Positions 21,301-32,659 of a stretch of 64,000 nt of DNA are shown piece after piece. This stretch comes from Heracleum sosnowskyi (lineage: Eukaryota > Streptophyta > Magnoliopsida > Apiales > Apiaceae): NCBI GenBank assembly GCA_030848705.1, contig CM061240.1, positions 130,126,998 through 130,190,997 of the forward strand. Direction: 5' to 3'. The notes under the pieces were generated by a model that saw only the letters and a program-made list of their open reading frames with translations, was not told the DNA's origin and did no database searches. The position numbers were made by a program, and so were the translations under genes. The first letter of the stretch is position 1. Each line of letters starts with the position of its first letter.

Positions 21301-21635
21301 CAGAAGCAGAGTATATAGCTGCTGGTAGCTGTTGTGCACAGATTCTGTGGATGAAGAATCAGTTGCTGGATTATGGTTTGAGGTACTCTAAAATACCTAT
21401 TTACTGTGATAATCAAAGTGCTATTGCTATGACAGGTAATCCAGTACAGCACTCCATGACCAAGCACATCAGCATAAGGTATCATTTTATCAGGGAACAT
21501 GTGGAAGAAGGAGATATTGAACTCCATTTTGTGTCTACAGACCAACAGCTTGCAGATATCTTCACCAAACCTTTGAGTGAAGCTACCTTTACAAGACTGG
21601 TAAATGAACTTGGAATGATCTCTGGTTTTGACTAG
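18297..21635 (+). CDS. pol: Pol polyprotein of SIRE element 1, interrupted by one TGA
   Basis: Frame 18297-20951 continues after one TGA (20949-20951) in the same frame to 21635, about 1112 codons. Domains in order: aspartic protease (LILDSGCSGHM, residues 9-19), zinc-binding pre-integrase (WHKKLSHLN to CDSCQKAKQ, 141-180), integrase core D (HVDLFGPV, about 205), D (IRSDNGTEF, about 265) and E (QQNGVVERKNR, about 300). A Ser/Asp-rich hinge with repeated NSDEA follows (about 455-480), then reverse transcriptase (WVFRNK to YVDDIIFGS, about 650-805). After the stop come GYSDADFAGC and STAEAEYIAAGS of RNase H. The stop lies between RT and RNase H and would remove RNase H. The context suggests a CGA-to-TGA change. 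There is no ATG at the start; expression depends on gag. Confidence 0.93.
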
Positions 21636-22977
21636 AGATACTGGTTAGATTCAAACTTTATACATGATTTTTCTTTGCATGTGTTAATTGTTATTTGCAC
21701 CAGCATGATAAACTCTGATAAGTAAACTCTGTCAGTCATACTCTGTCAGTTAAAGTCTGATGTTAAACTTTGATTGTAATTTTGTCTGAAACACATGGAC
21801 CAATGAAGAAATTTGTATGAAGCATAATTCTCAGTAAGTAATTATGAATCCTTAAGAGTTATATAGATTCTGATCTCAAATATGTGCAGTAAGTTAACAC
21901 AGCATGATACTGTCTCTATATTTATAGCATCTCTTAGTTTATTGATCCTATACACTGAGTCTGTATTAGTTGTTTGCATTTTCTCTCATAAATTAATTGT
22001 ATTAACTGATGAAAAGTCTAAACTCTGATTATTAATTGCAAATAATTCACCCTCAAATCAAAAGATGCCAAAAAGAGCACAAATTCCTTTGAGATCATGT
22101 TGTGCCTAGGAAGATCCAGGAACTTATTGTATGAAATAAGGGCTAAAATCTTTGATTTTTGGTGACTAGAGCCAACCACTGATTACTGGAAAAAAAAAAT
22201 ATATTAATAAATCTATAAAGGGGGTGAAAAATAAAAGACATATCCAAATGAAAGGATATCAGTATACAGAGTTTAGATATAAAATCAGATTTTATGTTAT
22301 ACATGAGAGTTTGGGCAATCAGTTTTTACTGTTTTAGTATGTGGATTTTATGCACTTTGAGATGATTTAAATATTGATTTCGGTAAACTCTGCTATTGCA
22401 CACACAATTATGCACACCTGTACAGTTTGCGAAAAGAGTTTATTAACAAAGAAGGACAAATGATAAACACTGATGTATTGTGTGAAATACGCCGAGGTAA
22501 CTTTGTTTTAATCTCTGATGGTTAAAATAATTTCTTTGTTTCAGACATTTTATAATTTTGAGGAAAAACATTTGTTTTGGTATTTCAAAAGAGTATGTTT
22601 GGGCATTGGTCTAGAAAAGTGTTAAAGAGTGGAGAGAGATTGCATACATAGGAAAGTGTAATCGGCGGTAATTATTGCTGTTTTTACTGCGCATGCGCAT
22701 TGGAAATTGCCAATTACTGCTGTCAGTCATTGTATGTGTGACACGTGTCTCATTTACATAGAATACGGGGTAAGACAGTTGTGTTTTAATGTTTAAAAAC
22801 TGTTCAGTTTTTAATTTTAAATTTTATATTTATACATTATACACACAACCGTTACAGTTTTTCACGACTTACTCCAATTGTATTCTAGTTTCACTCACAC
22901 ATATTCACAAACACTTTCTTTCTTAAATTCTCTCGTGTTTTTTGAAGCTATTTTCTGTTTCTTTCTTGATATTACTA
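21636..22977 (+). other. pol-env spacer of SIRE element 1
   Basis: About 1.3 kb without a long frame. It opens with a cluster of AACTCTG-type oligomers (21705-21775) and has an internal purine tract (TAAAGGGGGTGAAAAA near 22215), as often seen after pol in SIRE elements. AT-rich TATA-like sequence (TTTATATTTATACATTATAC, about 22825-22844) lies about 130 bp before the env-like ATG. A separate promoter or splice site for the env-like mRNA would be expected here, but I cannot identify one with certainty. Confidence 0.6.
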
Positions 22978-25900
22978 ATGGCTTCAACTGCTTTCACTGC
23001 TTCTGGACTAGAGTTCGTTCCTAATAACTATTCAGCCCCATTAAACACTGTCAATGCACCAGAGGCTTTTCATATCATACAAAATTTTATTGCTCAGTCA
23101 GCAATTGGGCGTGCTTTGGTGGAGCCTGCAAAACTTTCTGGTTCACAGATAAAGGCGTTCTGGGAAACAGGATTGTATGATGATGGTGGTGAGACAGGCA
23201 ACCCTTCAATTATTTTTGAATATGAAGAAGCAGAGTATGTAATAACTGCTGGAACCATTCGCGCTGCGATGGGGTTTCCTGAATTTTCTTCGTACACAAT
23301 TGGCATGGGTGATGAGGATTTGATAAGAATGATGCAAGAAATTGGGTATTCTGGACCTTTGTCGAAGATTGGACAGCTCAAACGACCATTCTTAAGGAAA
23401 GAGTGGAGTTTTTTCTTTGATTGCATCACGAGGACATTCAGCAAGAAATGCACAAACTGGGATGCTATTCCCACAGACAGTCTGCAAATCGGGTATTCTC
23501 TTTTATTTGATAATCATTTTGATTTTGCACGACTTGTTTTGAATAATTTAGGAGAGAAAATGAGAGAAAATAGAGGAGTAGTCTATTTCTCTAGATTCTG
23601 TCAGCTTTTGTTCTCTTACTGTGTTGAAGGAGTAGAAGTAAGTGAAGAAGATGCTTCTTGTTTTAAATTACATAAGAGAATATTTTCTGATCTTGTTAAT
23701 AAAGATGTTAAGAAAGGGGTTGTTGGAGACTTGTTGCTACCTCCATCTGTGCAACAGTTCTTAAATGCTCAAGTCAATTCACCAACACAAGCTTCTTCTC
23801 AACCTGAGCCTCTACAACAAGAACTGCCTCCGTCAACTTCTGTTAAACCTGCAAGAGGTGGTCGGACTAAGCATATTGGTACTAAACCTCCAAGGATTGC
23901 TAAGCAAGCAACTGAAGCTGGGGCATCACATACTGATGATATGCCTCAGAAGAAACGGATAAAGAAAAGAAGGGCCAACAGGGCAAAGTCTGATGCTGCA
24001 GATAAAGAGTGTGAAACTGATGAAGAAACTCTTCATCAGAGAAAAAGAAGATTGGTGGCTGCACATCTTTTTGGTGCATCAAATGTAAATGCTGAAGCTG
24101 TCAATTTGGACAGAGTTTTTGAGGACAATGTAAATGCTGATGAAGAAGCTCCTACATCAAATGCTGATGATGTAGTTGAGGAAGCTGCAAATGAAGCTGC
24201 AGATGAAGCTCCTGAAATTCTTGTTCAGGAGGCTACAGAACATGTTGAGGCTGAGATTTTTGAGTCACAGGGATTTGATATGGATGTTGAAGCACACAAC
24301 TCTATAAACTCTGACCATCTTGAAGATTTTGATGAAACAGAGGGTGTGGAAGCTGATCATGCCACGGTTGTTCTTGAAGAATCTATGGCTACTCATACAG
24401 AGATTCTCTCTGTTACTCACCAGGTAATTGAAAAGGGTGAGGAAGTTGATCAGACCTTAAATACTGATGCTCCTGAGAATATTGCTCCTACTAAAGAAGT
24501 TGTTGCTGCAAATTCTGATGTTGCTGACAAGGATGCAACAGAAAATGTTCACATAGAAGTAGAGTTTGTTACAAACTCTGAGATTCCAGAACCTGATGCT
24601 GAGAATATTCCTGCAGAGAATACAACAGAGAATGATAATGCTAATGCTAATGATAGTTCTGATCATTCCCAAGAGGAGTTATTTGGTAGTCAAGTAAACT
24701 CTGATGAGCTAAGAGAGGTCAATCGAGCTACGGCTGAGCATTTTCAAGATATGTACTACAATAGATGGGCTGCTGCAGATTGTATCTTTTCAGCACAGAG
24801 GGCTGCTGATTTTCTTGGTGATTCTGTGAAGACGATTTCAACTCCTGATATTCTTACAAGTCTGAAGGCTACTGTGATTCAAATTAAATCTCTCCACAAC
24901 AGATTTGATGAGTCTCATAAGGCAGTCACTGCTTTGAGGAATGAAGTTGGTCTGCGAGATCTCACTCTGAAGAATGATAGAACTTATTACAATTCCATGT
25001 TCAAGAAGCAAGCTAAGGACTCTGATGACATTCAGAAGAGGCTTGGGAAAGTTGAGGACAACCAGACTGCTATGTCTGCCCAACTGACTTCGATTTCTAA
25101 TGCAATTGAGTTGTTGACATCAGTACTACTTTCTGATGATGTCAAAAAGGGGGAGAGTGTACCAAGTGACAAATGCAAAGACACTCAAACTCTGAGACGG
25201 AGGGATGATGGTAATGATGGTGGAAACAAGGGAGATGGAAAGAGCTTAAGATTAAATGCTGATAGCAGACTACTTTCAAGAAGATCAAACTCTGATAAAA
25301 GATCAAACTCTGGAAAGGGACATGCAAACTCTGCCAGTGGTTCAAGATTCAAAAGTTTGATAATCTCTGATAAGCCTACTAAAGATGAGGAAATTGCTGC
25401 CAAGGTGTTTATGGCAGAACATGGAAAAGATGTTACAATTGAAGATATCCAAGCTGAAGAGCAAATGCTTGCTGAGGAACACAGGAAGAATCTTGAAACT
25501 GGAATCTACAAGAAGAAGGAAATCAAGGCTCCTAGAAAGAAAGAAAAAGGAATTGTTATCAAAGAGAATGTAAACTCTGATCAGAGTTTACAGTACTCAA
25601 GGAGGCCTGTGATTAAAAATGTTGACAAAGGAAAAGGTAAACTGGTAGAAGAAGAACAGTTACCTAAGAAGATTTATTCAACCTCTGACATTGCTCAAGT
25701 TGAAACAAGATTAGCTAAATCAACCTCTGACGCTGCTCAAGTTGATGTTTCTACTAAAGTTATGACAACCTCTGACGTTGCTCAAGTTGTACAGAAATCT
25801 ACACAACTTCCAGGATTCAGCAAACCTAAAATTCTTGAAGAATTAAAGCTTGAAGCTGTGAATTTCTCAGAAACCAGAACTGTATTGGGAAAAGAAGCTT

Positions 25901-26571
25901 TTGATAAATCTGGACTGGGATCACACAGAGAGAGAAGAACAAATAACAGATCTCAAGATAACATTTCACTGGCAAAACCTGGTATTGGGGTTACACAAGA
26001 AAACCTTGATAAGTTAGAATCTGTTCAGTAGATTTTTCACAAAGTATTGAAGAAGCAGTTTTTGTTATACTTCATGAGTGATGGAAGAGTTTATAAAGTT
26101 GGAGAATCTGATGTTAATCTCAAATCATGGGAAGAACTGGAATATGTACTTTATCTTCTAAAAGTCAAAAACAGACATACTCATGATGTTGCTCAAGTTT
26201 TGAGAGAAAAGATGCTGAGATCTAAAGCTATGCTTGGAGGAGGAGTATCAAGTGTTTATATTCCAAAGTATAGAGATCATACTGGAAAGTTAGTGGAGAT
26301 GAAGAGAAATAGTGCTAGATTTAGAACTGCACTTGGAATAAAAGTTTTGGAATTTAACTTGGAGTCAGACAAGTCTTATTTTATTCAGCTAGGAAATGAT
26401 ATGAGAAGAAACAGCATATATTCTCTAAGAGCTGCTATCTACCAAATGGGGGAGAGTGATTCAGAACTTAAAGAGCTAAAAGAGATTATGATGAATGAGC
26501 TAGAGAAGGCTGAAAGAAGACTGCTGATTGATTATCTCAGGACAGTACCTGATATTGAAGAAGTCAAGTAA
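22978..26571 (+). CDS. env-like protein of SIRE element 1, interrupted by one TAG
   Basis: The first ATG in frame is at 22978 (MASTAFTASGLE); the open frame reaches upstream to a TTG at 22942. It runs to TAG at 26029-26031 and resumes in the same frame to 26571, about 1197 codons. The N-terminal 230 residues are a folded domain also found in element 2 (here IRAAMGFP, EWSFFFDCITRTFSKK, NWDAIPTD). Next come a Pro/Gln/Lys-rich part, a long acidic low-complexity middle (many NSD, EAADEA), a helical stretch near residues 600-700 and basic tracts. After the stop a second conserved block (FLLYFMSDGRVYKVG, IPKYRDHTGKLVEM) precedes the end. No signal peptide or transmembrane helix is evident downstream of the ATG, so 'env' is a positional name. 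In soybean SIRE1 the homologous gene is read by stop suppression from pol; here frame and distance rule that out. Confidence 0.8.
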
Positions 26572-26720
26572 AGTCTGACTGTAAGTTTTTATGTTTTCTG
26601 TTCTAAGTTAAATTTAAACTCTGTTTTAAAATTAAACTCTGTTATATTTTAAACACTGCATTTGTTATATGTTTTGACATCATCAATTATCTGTTTAACT
26701 TGTACATTTTTATTATGCAC

Positions 26721-26734
26721 AAGTTGGGGGAGAT
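26721..26734 (+). other. polypurine tract of SIRE element 1
   Basis: AAGTTGGGGGAGAT ends directly at the 3' LTR. Confidence 0.88.
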
Positions 26735-27231
26735 TGTTAGATATAATTGCTGACGTTTGTTCATCAGTGTTTAAGTACCAGGTACATATCAGAGTTTATC
26801 TAGAAGCTAGTCAGAGTTTGATAAAGTCTGACTGGATGATAGTTGACTTAGCTGTCGGTGCAAAGATAAAGATTCTAGAAGCAATATATTCTGAAGATGG
26901 AAAGAAGCAGAATATATTGATACAGCTAAGGAAACGGAATAGAAGACTGAAGCAATCCTTAATTGATATCAATTGTATAGCTAACTTATAGGAATATCAA
27001 TTAGAGATGGATTGTAAGTAGCTGTGTACTATATAAACACAGATAGGTTATCCCTAGAAGGGACACGCGAACATAGAATTATTATTCTTGTAACCTAGTA
27101 GCTCTTTGTGATTCATTAACATCACTAAGAGAGAAACTGTGAATATAATTACAGTTTGTTGATTTATAAAAAGTGTTCTTGATTGTTATTCTCGTATACA
27201 TACTTGATTATATTGTGTAATCGGCCTAACA
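26735..27231 (+). repeat. 3' LTR of SIRE element 1
   Basis: 497 bp, near-identical to the 5' LTR, TATATAAA at 27030-27037. It is followed by TSD TTCTA. Confidence 0.95.
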
Positions 27232-27236
27232 TTCTA

Positions 27237-28765
27237 AATTCCCTAAAATTCTATTTAGGATTTAAATCCTATTTTTAATTCAATTCAAATTTTTAAGGAA
27301 GAAAATAAATATATAAAAGTCAATACTTTTTAAAATTTAATTAAACAAAATTAATTTCTTTTCTCAACTATATTAAATCCTATTTAAGTTTAATATATTT
27401 TTCTAGAGTTTCTCAATTTTTATTCAATAAAATTAAATTATCTTACTTATATTTGAATTATAGTGAAGACAATAAATATATAAAAATCAATATTTTTAAG
27501 AATTAAATCTTTATATTAACGTTATATTAGAATTCTATGCGCGAGAACGAAGTGAGTTCCACCTAATTTTTTCGAGCCTTAAGGTAATAATATTCTCAAA
27601 TTTCGCGTGCTATCATAATTTAAGATTGTGTATAATTTTGTCTGGCAAGATAATTTATGATGATAGATTTGAAATTGCAGGGGTCGGAAGCATCAAAAGT
27701 TAAAAACATACTACTAATCTTTTTCCTACTATATTTATTTTGCTATTTAATATTTACAGCACCAATTTCCTTTATAATAATAATTATTATTATTATTATT
27801 ATTATTATTATTTTATTTGGTTAGGATTTTGTGATTATTTTCATGTTCACTCTTGTATACAAAAAAAATTGTTATGTACGAGTTTGAAATAATTATCACT
27901 TTGTGATTCTATTAATTTGGTTAGAAAATTTTTAGGTTCTATATTTTCTTTTACGGGAAATCAATATCTTTATATATATATATATATATATAAAGAAAAA
28001 CCCTCGGAGCTCTATCTGAAAAATATTTATCTATTTTTATAGAAATCCTCAATTTCAATTCAATAAAATTAAAATTACTTATTTACATTCAAATTTTTAG
28101 AGAAGACATTCGTTATTTACACTCAAATTTTTAGGCAAGGCAATAAATATCTAAGAGTCAATCATATTTATAATTTAATTAAACAAATATTACCTTTTTA
28201 ATCAATTAACTTATATCTTATTTAAGTTTTAATCTATTTTTCTAGAGTTTCACTTTTTTAATTCAATTCAAATTTTTAGGAGAGACAATAAATATATAGA
28301 AGTCAATCCTATTTAAAATTTAACTAAACAAAATTAACTTATTTTCTCAACTAAATTAAGAGAATATTTAATTATTTATCTAGAGCTCCTCAATTTCAAT
28401 TCAATAAAATTAAATTTAATTATTTATATTCGATTTACACTCGAATTTACGGGGAAGACAATAAACATATAAAAGTCAATCCTATTTAAAATTTAATTAA
28501 ATAAATACTACATTTTTCTCAACTAACTTAAATCCTACTTAAGTTTTAATCTATTTTTCTTGAGTTTCACTATTTTAATTCAATTCGAATTAGAAGACAA
28601 TAAATATATAAAAGTCAATTCTATTGAAAATTTAATTAAACAAAATTAACTTTCTTTCTCTAACTAAATTAAATCCTATTTAAGTTTAATATATTTTTCC
28701 AGAGCTTCTCTATTTTAATTCAATAAAACTATATAATCTTACTTAGCTTCGAATTTATATATATA
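27237..28765. repeat. AT-rich diverged repeat array, right part, with simple repeats
   Basis: The sequence continues the array interrupted at 15420. It includes an ATT microsatellite (27774-27812) and a TA run (27970-27993). A break in similarity near 27541 (GCGCGAGAACGAAGTGAG) separates 27237-27540 from a further 450 bp of different AT-rich sequence; array units return at about 28000. No genes. Confidence 0.6.
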
Positions 28766-31700
28766 CTAGTCTATAACCGGTGCAAGGCACGAGTCTTAAA
28801 AAATAATAAACTAAACAATTTAATATGAACGGAAAATATTAAAATAAAAGTAAAAATTAATATGATAAATTATAAAATGAGAAACTTAAATATTAATTGG
28901 AACTTAAAAAAATATAAAAAAATACAGATGAGGCTGAGGAAGATAAATGAGGTATTATTAATATTATTTTATAATAAAATAATATTAATAATAATGACAG
29001 ATAGAAAATCTAACATGTTTTAATTAAAAAAAAAAGTAATTGCCCGTGATATTTTTAGAAGTGTTTTAATTATATTAATTGTATTTATTAAAAAAATACG
29101 TTGACATGTTAAAATAAGTAAGCTTTTTTAATAAGGACAAATAGAAAAGCTAACATGTTTTAATTAAAAAAAAAAAGTAAATGCCCGATATATTTTTAGA
29201 TGTGTTTTAATTATATTAATTATATTTGTTTAAAAAATACGTTCACTTTTTTTTATAATTATAAAAGGCAATCAGCTAGTTACTCTTTTTATATTATTTT
29301 ATTATTTATTAAATAGAGTATTAAAATAGGTTTTAAAATAAATATATAAAAGTCAATCCTATTTAAAATTTAATTAAACAAATATTATCCTTTTTTCTCA
29401 ACTAACTTAAATCCTATTTATGTTTTAATCTATTTTTATTGAGTTTCACTATTTTAATTCAATTCGAATTTTTAGGGAAGACAATAAATATATTAAAGTC
29501 AATCATATTTAAAATTTAATTTAACAAAATTAACTTCTTTTATCAACTAAATTAAATCATATTTAAGTTTAATATATTTTTCTAGAGTTTCTCTATTTTT
29601 ATTCAATAAAATTAAATTATTTTACTTAGATTCGAATTATAGGGAAGACAATAAATATATAAAAATCAATATTTTTTAGAATTAAATCTTTATTTTAACG
29701 TTATATTACAATCATATTTAGTATTTAATCTTTATTAAATCTTAATATTATAATCCTATTTAGAATTTAATCTTTATTTAATATTTATATTATATCTTAA
29801 ATTGCCTATAAAAGTATGACAAACTAATTAGTTCTCCTCACGTAAAAAATTTGAGAATTTTATGATAATTTGTATGTATTAATAACATTGCATATTGATT
29901 ATAACTATTTGTATATTTTAATTTATTTTCTTCTTTCTAACATCTATAACTTGAGGTTTTGCAGGTTATAACTTGAGGTTTTGCACGTTATATATGTGTA
30001 TACTTAAAAATTATTGTTAATCAATTTTTTTTATTTGTGTAAAGAAAATCTACCTAGCACGATAGAAAAATTCTCTACCTAAGCGGCTTAAAATTATGTT
30101 TTTATCAATTGTTTCGTAAATATAACCATACCGATGAAAAATTTATGCAAAATAAGTAGGTGTGCAAAATTTTATAAATTTTACCCTTTAAGAATACATT
30201 TAATTTAACATGATATTTTATATATCGTTTACAATATGAATGTAACGGCTCAGATTTTGTATCATTTAGTGATTTAAAATTGCATCATATACAAACTCAA
30301 TTTCTATGTAATTTTGTGTACCCACTAATTTTTGCCAATTTTTGGATTTTCGAAAAAAAACTATTGAAAATATGAATTTGAAAACGCTTAGGTAGGGCGT
30401 GTGGATACAATTGTTTCTAATTTGTTTTAGTTGATTTCAATATTTAATAATAATTATATTGAATGTTATCTTTTTATATAGTTTTTGATATATTCTTTTT
30501 GTGATTTTGGGAATTAATTAGAGTTATTCAATACCATTATCTCGTAATTTTTTTAATTAATCATATTTAGAGAATTAAATTTCTTTATTTACATTCAAAT
30601 TCATAGTAAAAACAATAAATATATAAAAATCAATCATGTTCAGAATTCAATTAAATAAATGTTAAGTTTTTTTTCTTAACTAAACTAAAATTGAAATCCC
30701 TTACTAACAATTGATTATATTTCCATGATTAACCTTTTATATTATAATGACGCACATGTACGCACTAAAAAAGTTTTATTATAACGTCTTAGAATATTTA
30801 AGAAATTTGTAAATTTTGTGATAATACAAATAGTTGAAGTTTGAAGCAGTGGTTAATCATTAAATTTTTATTATTGCTTAATTTTATTATTTTTAATTTA
30901 TATGTATTTAGTGCAATGGGCGTCGGCTGAAGAAAGTATGACACAAAATCGGCATATAAAGTCTAGAGATATTTAAGAAATTTGTAATTTTTGTTATAAT
31001 ACTAATAGTTGAAGTTTGAAGCGGTGGTTAATACTTAAATTTTATTATTGCAGATTTTTAGTTTTTTTTATTTGTATGTACTTATGCAACGGGCGTCGGC
31101 TCAAAAAAATGACACAAAATCGGAATATGAAGTCTAGAGATATTTAAGAAATTTATAATTTTTATGGTAATACGAATGGTTGAAGTTTGAAGTGGTGGTT
31201 AATACTTAAATTTTAATAATTTTATTTTATAAAAAATAAGTTGACATGTTAAAATAGGTAAACTTTTTAAAATAATTAAAAGCATCAAAATTTGTTTTTA
31301 AATAAATAGGCACGTAAACTGGTCCTGGTAAATAGGTCTTAGAAATGCCTTTTAATTAGAATAGTTAAATTTATATTAATTATTATAACCTTTTAAAATA
31401 ATTAGGTCATTAAAATAGGTTTAATAATAAATAGGGCCGTTACTCGAACCAAGTACATGGTATTAACTGAATTTTGTTAAGAAAAAATAAGTTCATTTAG
31501 AAATTTTATTTATTTGTCCATATGTGTATAATATAGATATGTATAATAAACAAGTCTAAATATTATGAGTAACTAAGTAAAATAATATCGTATCAAAAAA
31601 TAAATATTAATGTGTTTGTTAATAATTTAGTAAGAGTAATTAAGTAAAAATAATTAAGTACATACAATTAAATAAGGTAAGTACCGTACCAAAAAACAGG

Positions 31701-31851
31701 TACCAAAACTTTTTATGTTTTGTCTTTGATAATATAGTATTGATAGATAATATAGATTGATTGATTTTATATTTTTTTTTCTTAAATAATTAATATTTAA
31801 AATTTTACAAATATATTATAGGACCGCTGCGAAGCGCGGCTTAGTCGACTA

Positions 31852-31852
<1 letters not shown>
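28766..31852. other. AT-rich region bounded by two outward-facing Helitron-type 3' ends
   Basis: Left boundary, on the minus strand: CTCGTGCCTTGCACCGG, spacer, ACTAG (28769-28766). Right boundary, on the plus strand: CCGCTGCGAAGCGCGG, spacer, CTAG (31849-31852). Inside are AT-rich repeats (array units at 29330-29800), poly-A/T runs and a tandem repeat at 30785-31230. I see no Rep/helicase, RPA or captured exon. It is unclear whether this is one composite element or two partial Helitrons. Confidence 0.5.
30785..31235 (+). repeat. tandem repeat, unit about 171-176 bp, two and a half copies
   Basis: GTCTAGAGATATTTAAGAAA marks unit starts at 30961 and 31132, with a diverged start at 30785. Other shared blocks are GTTGAAGTTTGAAG, GGTGGTTAATACTTAAA and GGGCGTCGGCT. 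The third copy is partial. Noncoding. Confidence 0.85.

Positions 31853-31921
<69 letters not shown>
31853..31921. repeat. TA microsatellite, about 34 units
   Basis: An uninterrupted (TA)n run lies between a Helitron 3' terminus (CTAG at 31849) and the start of the next Helitron copy, consistent with insertion into a TA tract. Confidence 0.95.
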
Positions 31922-31925
<4 letters not shown>

Positions 31926-32659
31926 GAGGATAGACGGGAGGTAAAGTGGCGCCTCTAAGATCGCTCAAATCTAATTTTCTAATTTTTTTTAGAGTTTTAG
32001 AATTTTCAATACTAAAAAATTAAAAAATATCCTTTAACATATTATAATTATAAGTAGAATAAGAGTTCGAATTTATAGAGTAGAAGAGTTCGAATTTATA
32101 AATAATGCAAAGTTCTATCGGAAGTAGAATATGTGTTTGTAAGACATTGTTAATACTAAGTAGAATAGGTGTTCGAATTTATAGAGCAGAAAAGTTTGAA
32201 TTTATAAGTAATGCAAAGTTCTATCGGAAGTAGAATAGGTGTTTGTAAGACATTTGCATTACTATCGGAAGTAGAATATGTGTTTGTAAGATATTGTTAA
32301 TACTAAGTAGAATAAGTGTTCGAATTAAAAGAGTAGAAGAGTTCGTAATTATAAGTAATGCAAAGTTCTATCAGAAGTAGAATAGATGTTTGTAAGACAT
32401 TGTTAAAAATTCTATTAGAAGTAAAATATAACTGCGAAATTATATATAAGGTGTTTTATCAATAAAAGAGCGGCTCATTATAAATGAGTATATTAGCATG
32501 AAAATTAATATATAAGACAAATATTCAATATGTTAAAATTAGAATTTCGATCTTAACATGAGAAACATATTTAACGGGAGGACGGCTTATTAAGGAGGAA
32601 TGAATAATGACCGTAGAAAAGTTTATAACGCCGCCACGAAGCGCGGCTTTATCAACTAG
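31922..32659 (+). mobile_element. non-autonomous Helitron, plus orientation (3' end at 32659)
   Basis: It starts near TAAAGGAGGATAGACGGGAGG and ends with CCGCCACGAAGCGCGG, a spacer and CTAG (32656-32659) followed by T. The body is the inverse of the copies at 6133 and 14262. A segment with GTTCGAATTTATA, AGTAATGCAAAGTTCTATC and GAAGTAGAATA is repeated three to four times inside. Confidence 0.7.

Larger units (their letters stand above)
15426..27231 (+). mobile_element. Ty1/copia retrotransposon, SIRE/Maximus lineage, element 1 (complete, 11.8 kb)
   Basis: Two 497-bp LTRs show a single noticed difference (ACAACTAAGG versus ACAGCTAAGG). The TSD TTCTA is at 15421-15425 and 27232-27236. The primer-binding site TGGTATCAGAGC matches initiator tRNA-Met. 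Order is gag, pol (protease-integrase-RT-RNase H), 1.3-kb spacer, env-like gene, polypurine tract. Large size, a long gag with several zinc knuckles and an env-like gene are typical of SIRE. Breaks are only two in-frame stops (pol 20949, env-like 26029), so insertion is recent. AAACTCTG recurs throughout the element. Confidence 0.95.

Noticed and set aside
22942..22977. Hydrophobic N-terminus of the env-like frame as a signal peptide
   Set aside because: This stretch precedes the first ATG (the frame opens with TTG), so it is probably not translated.
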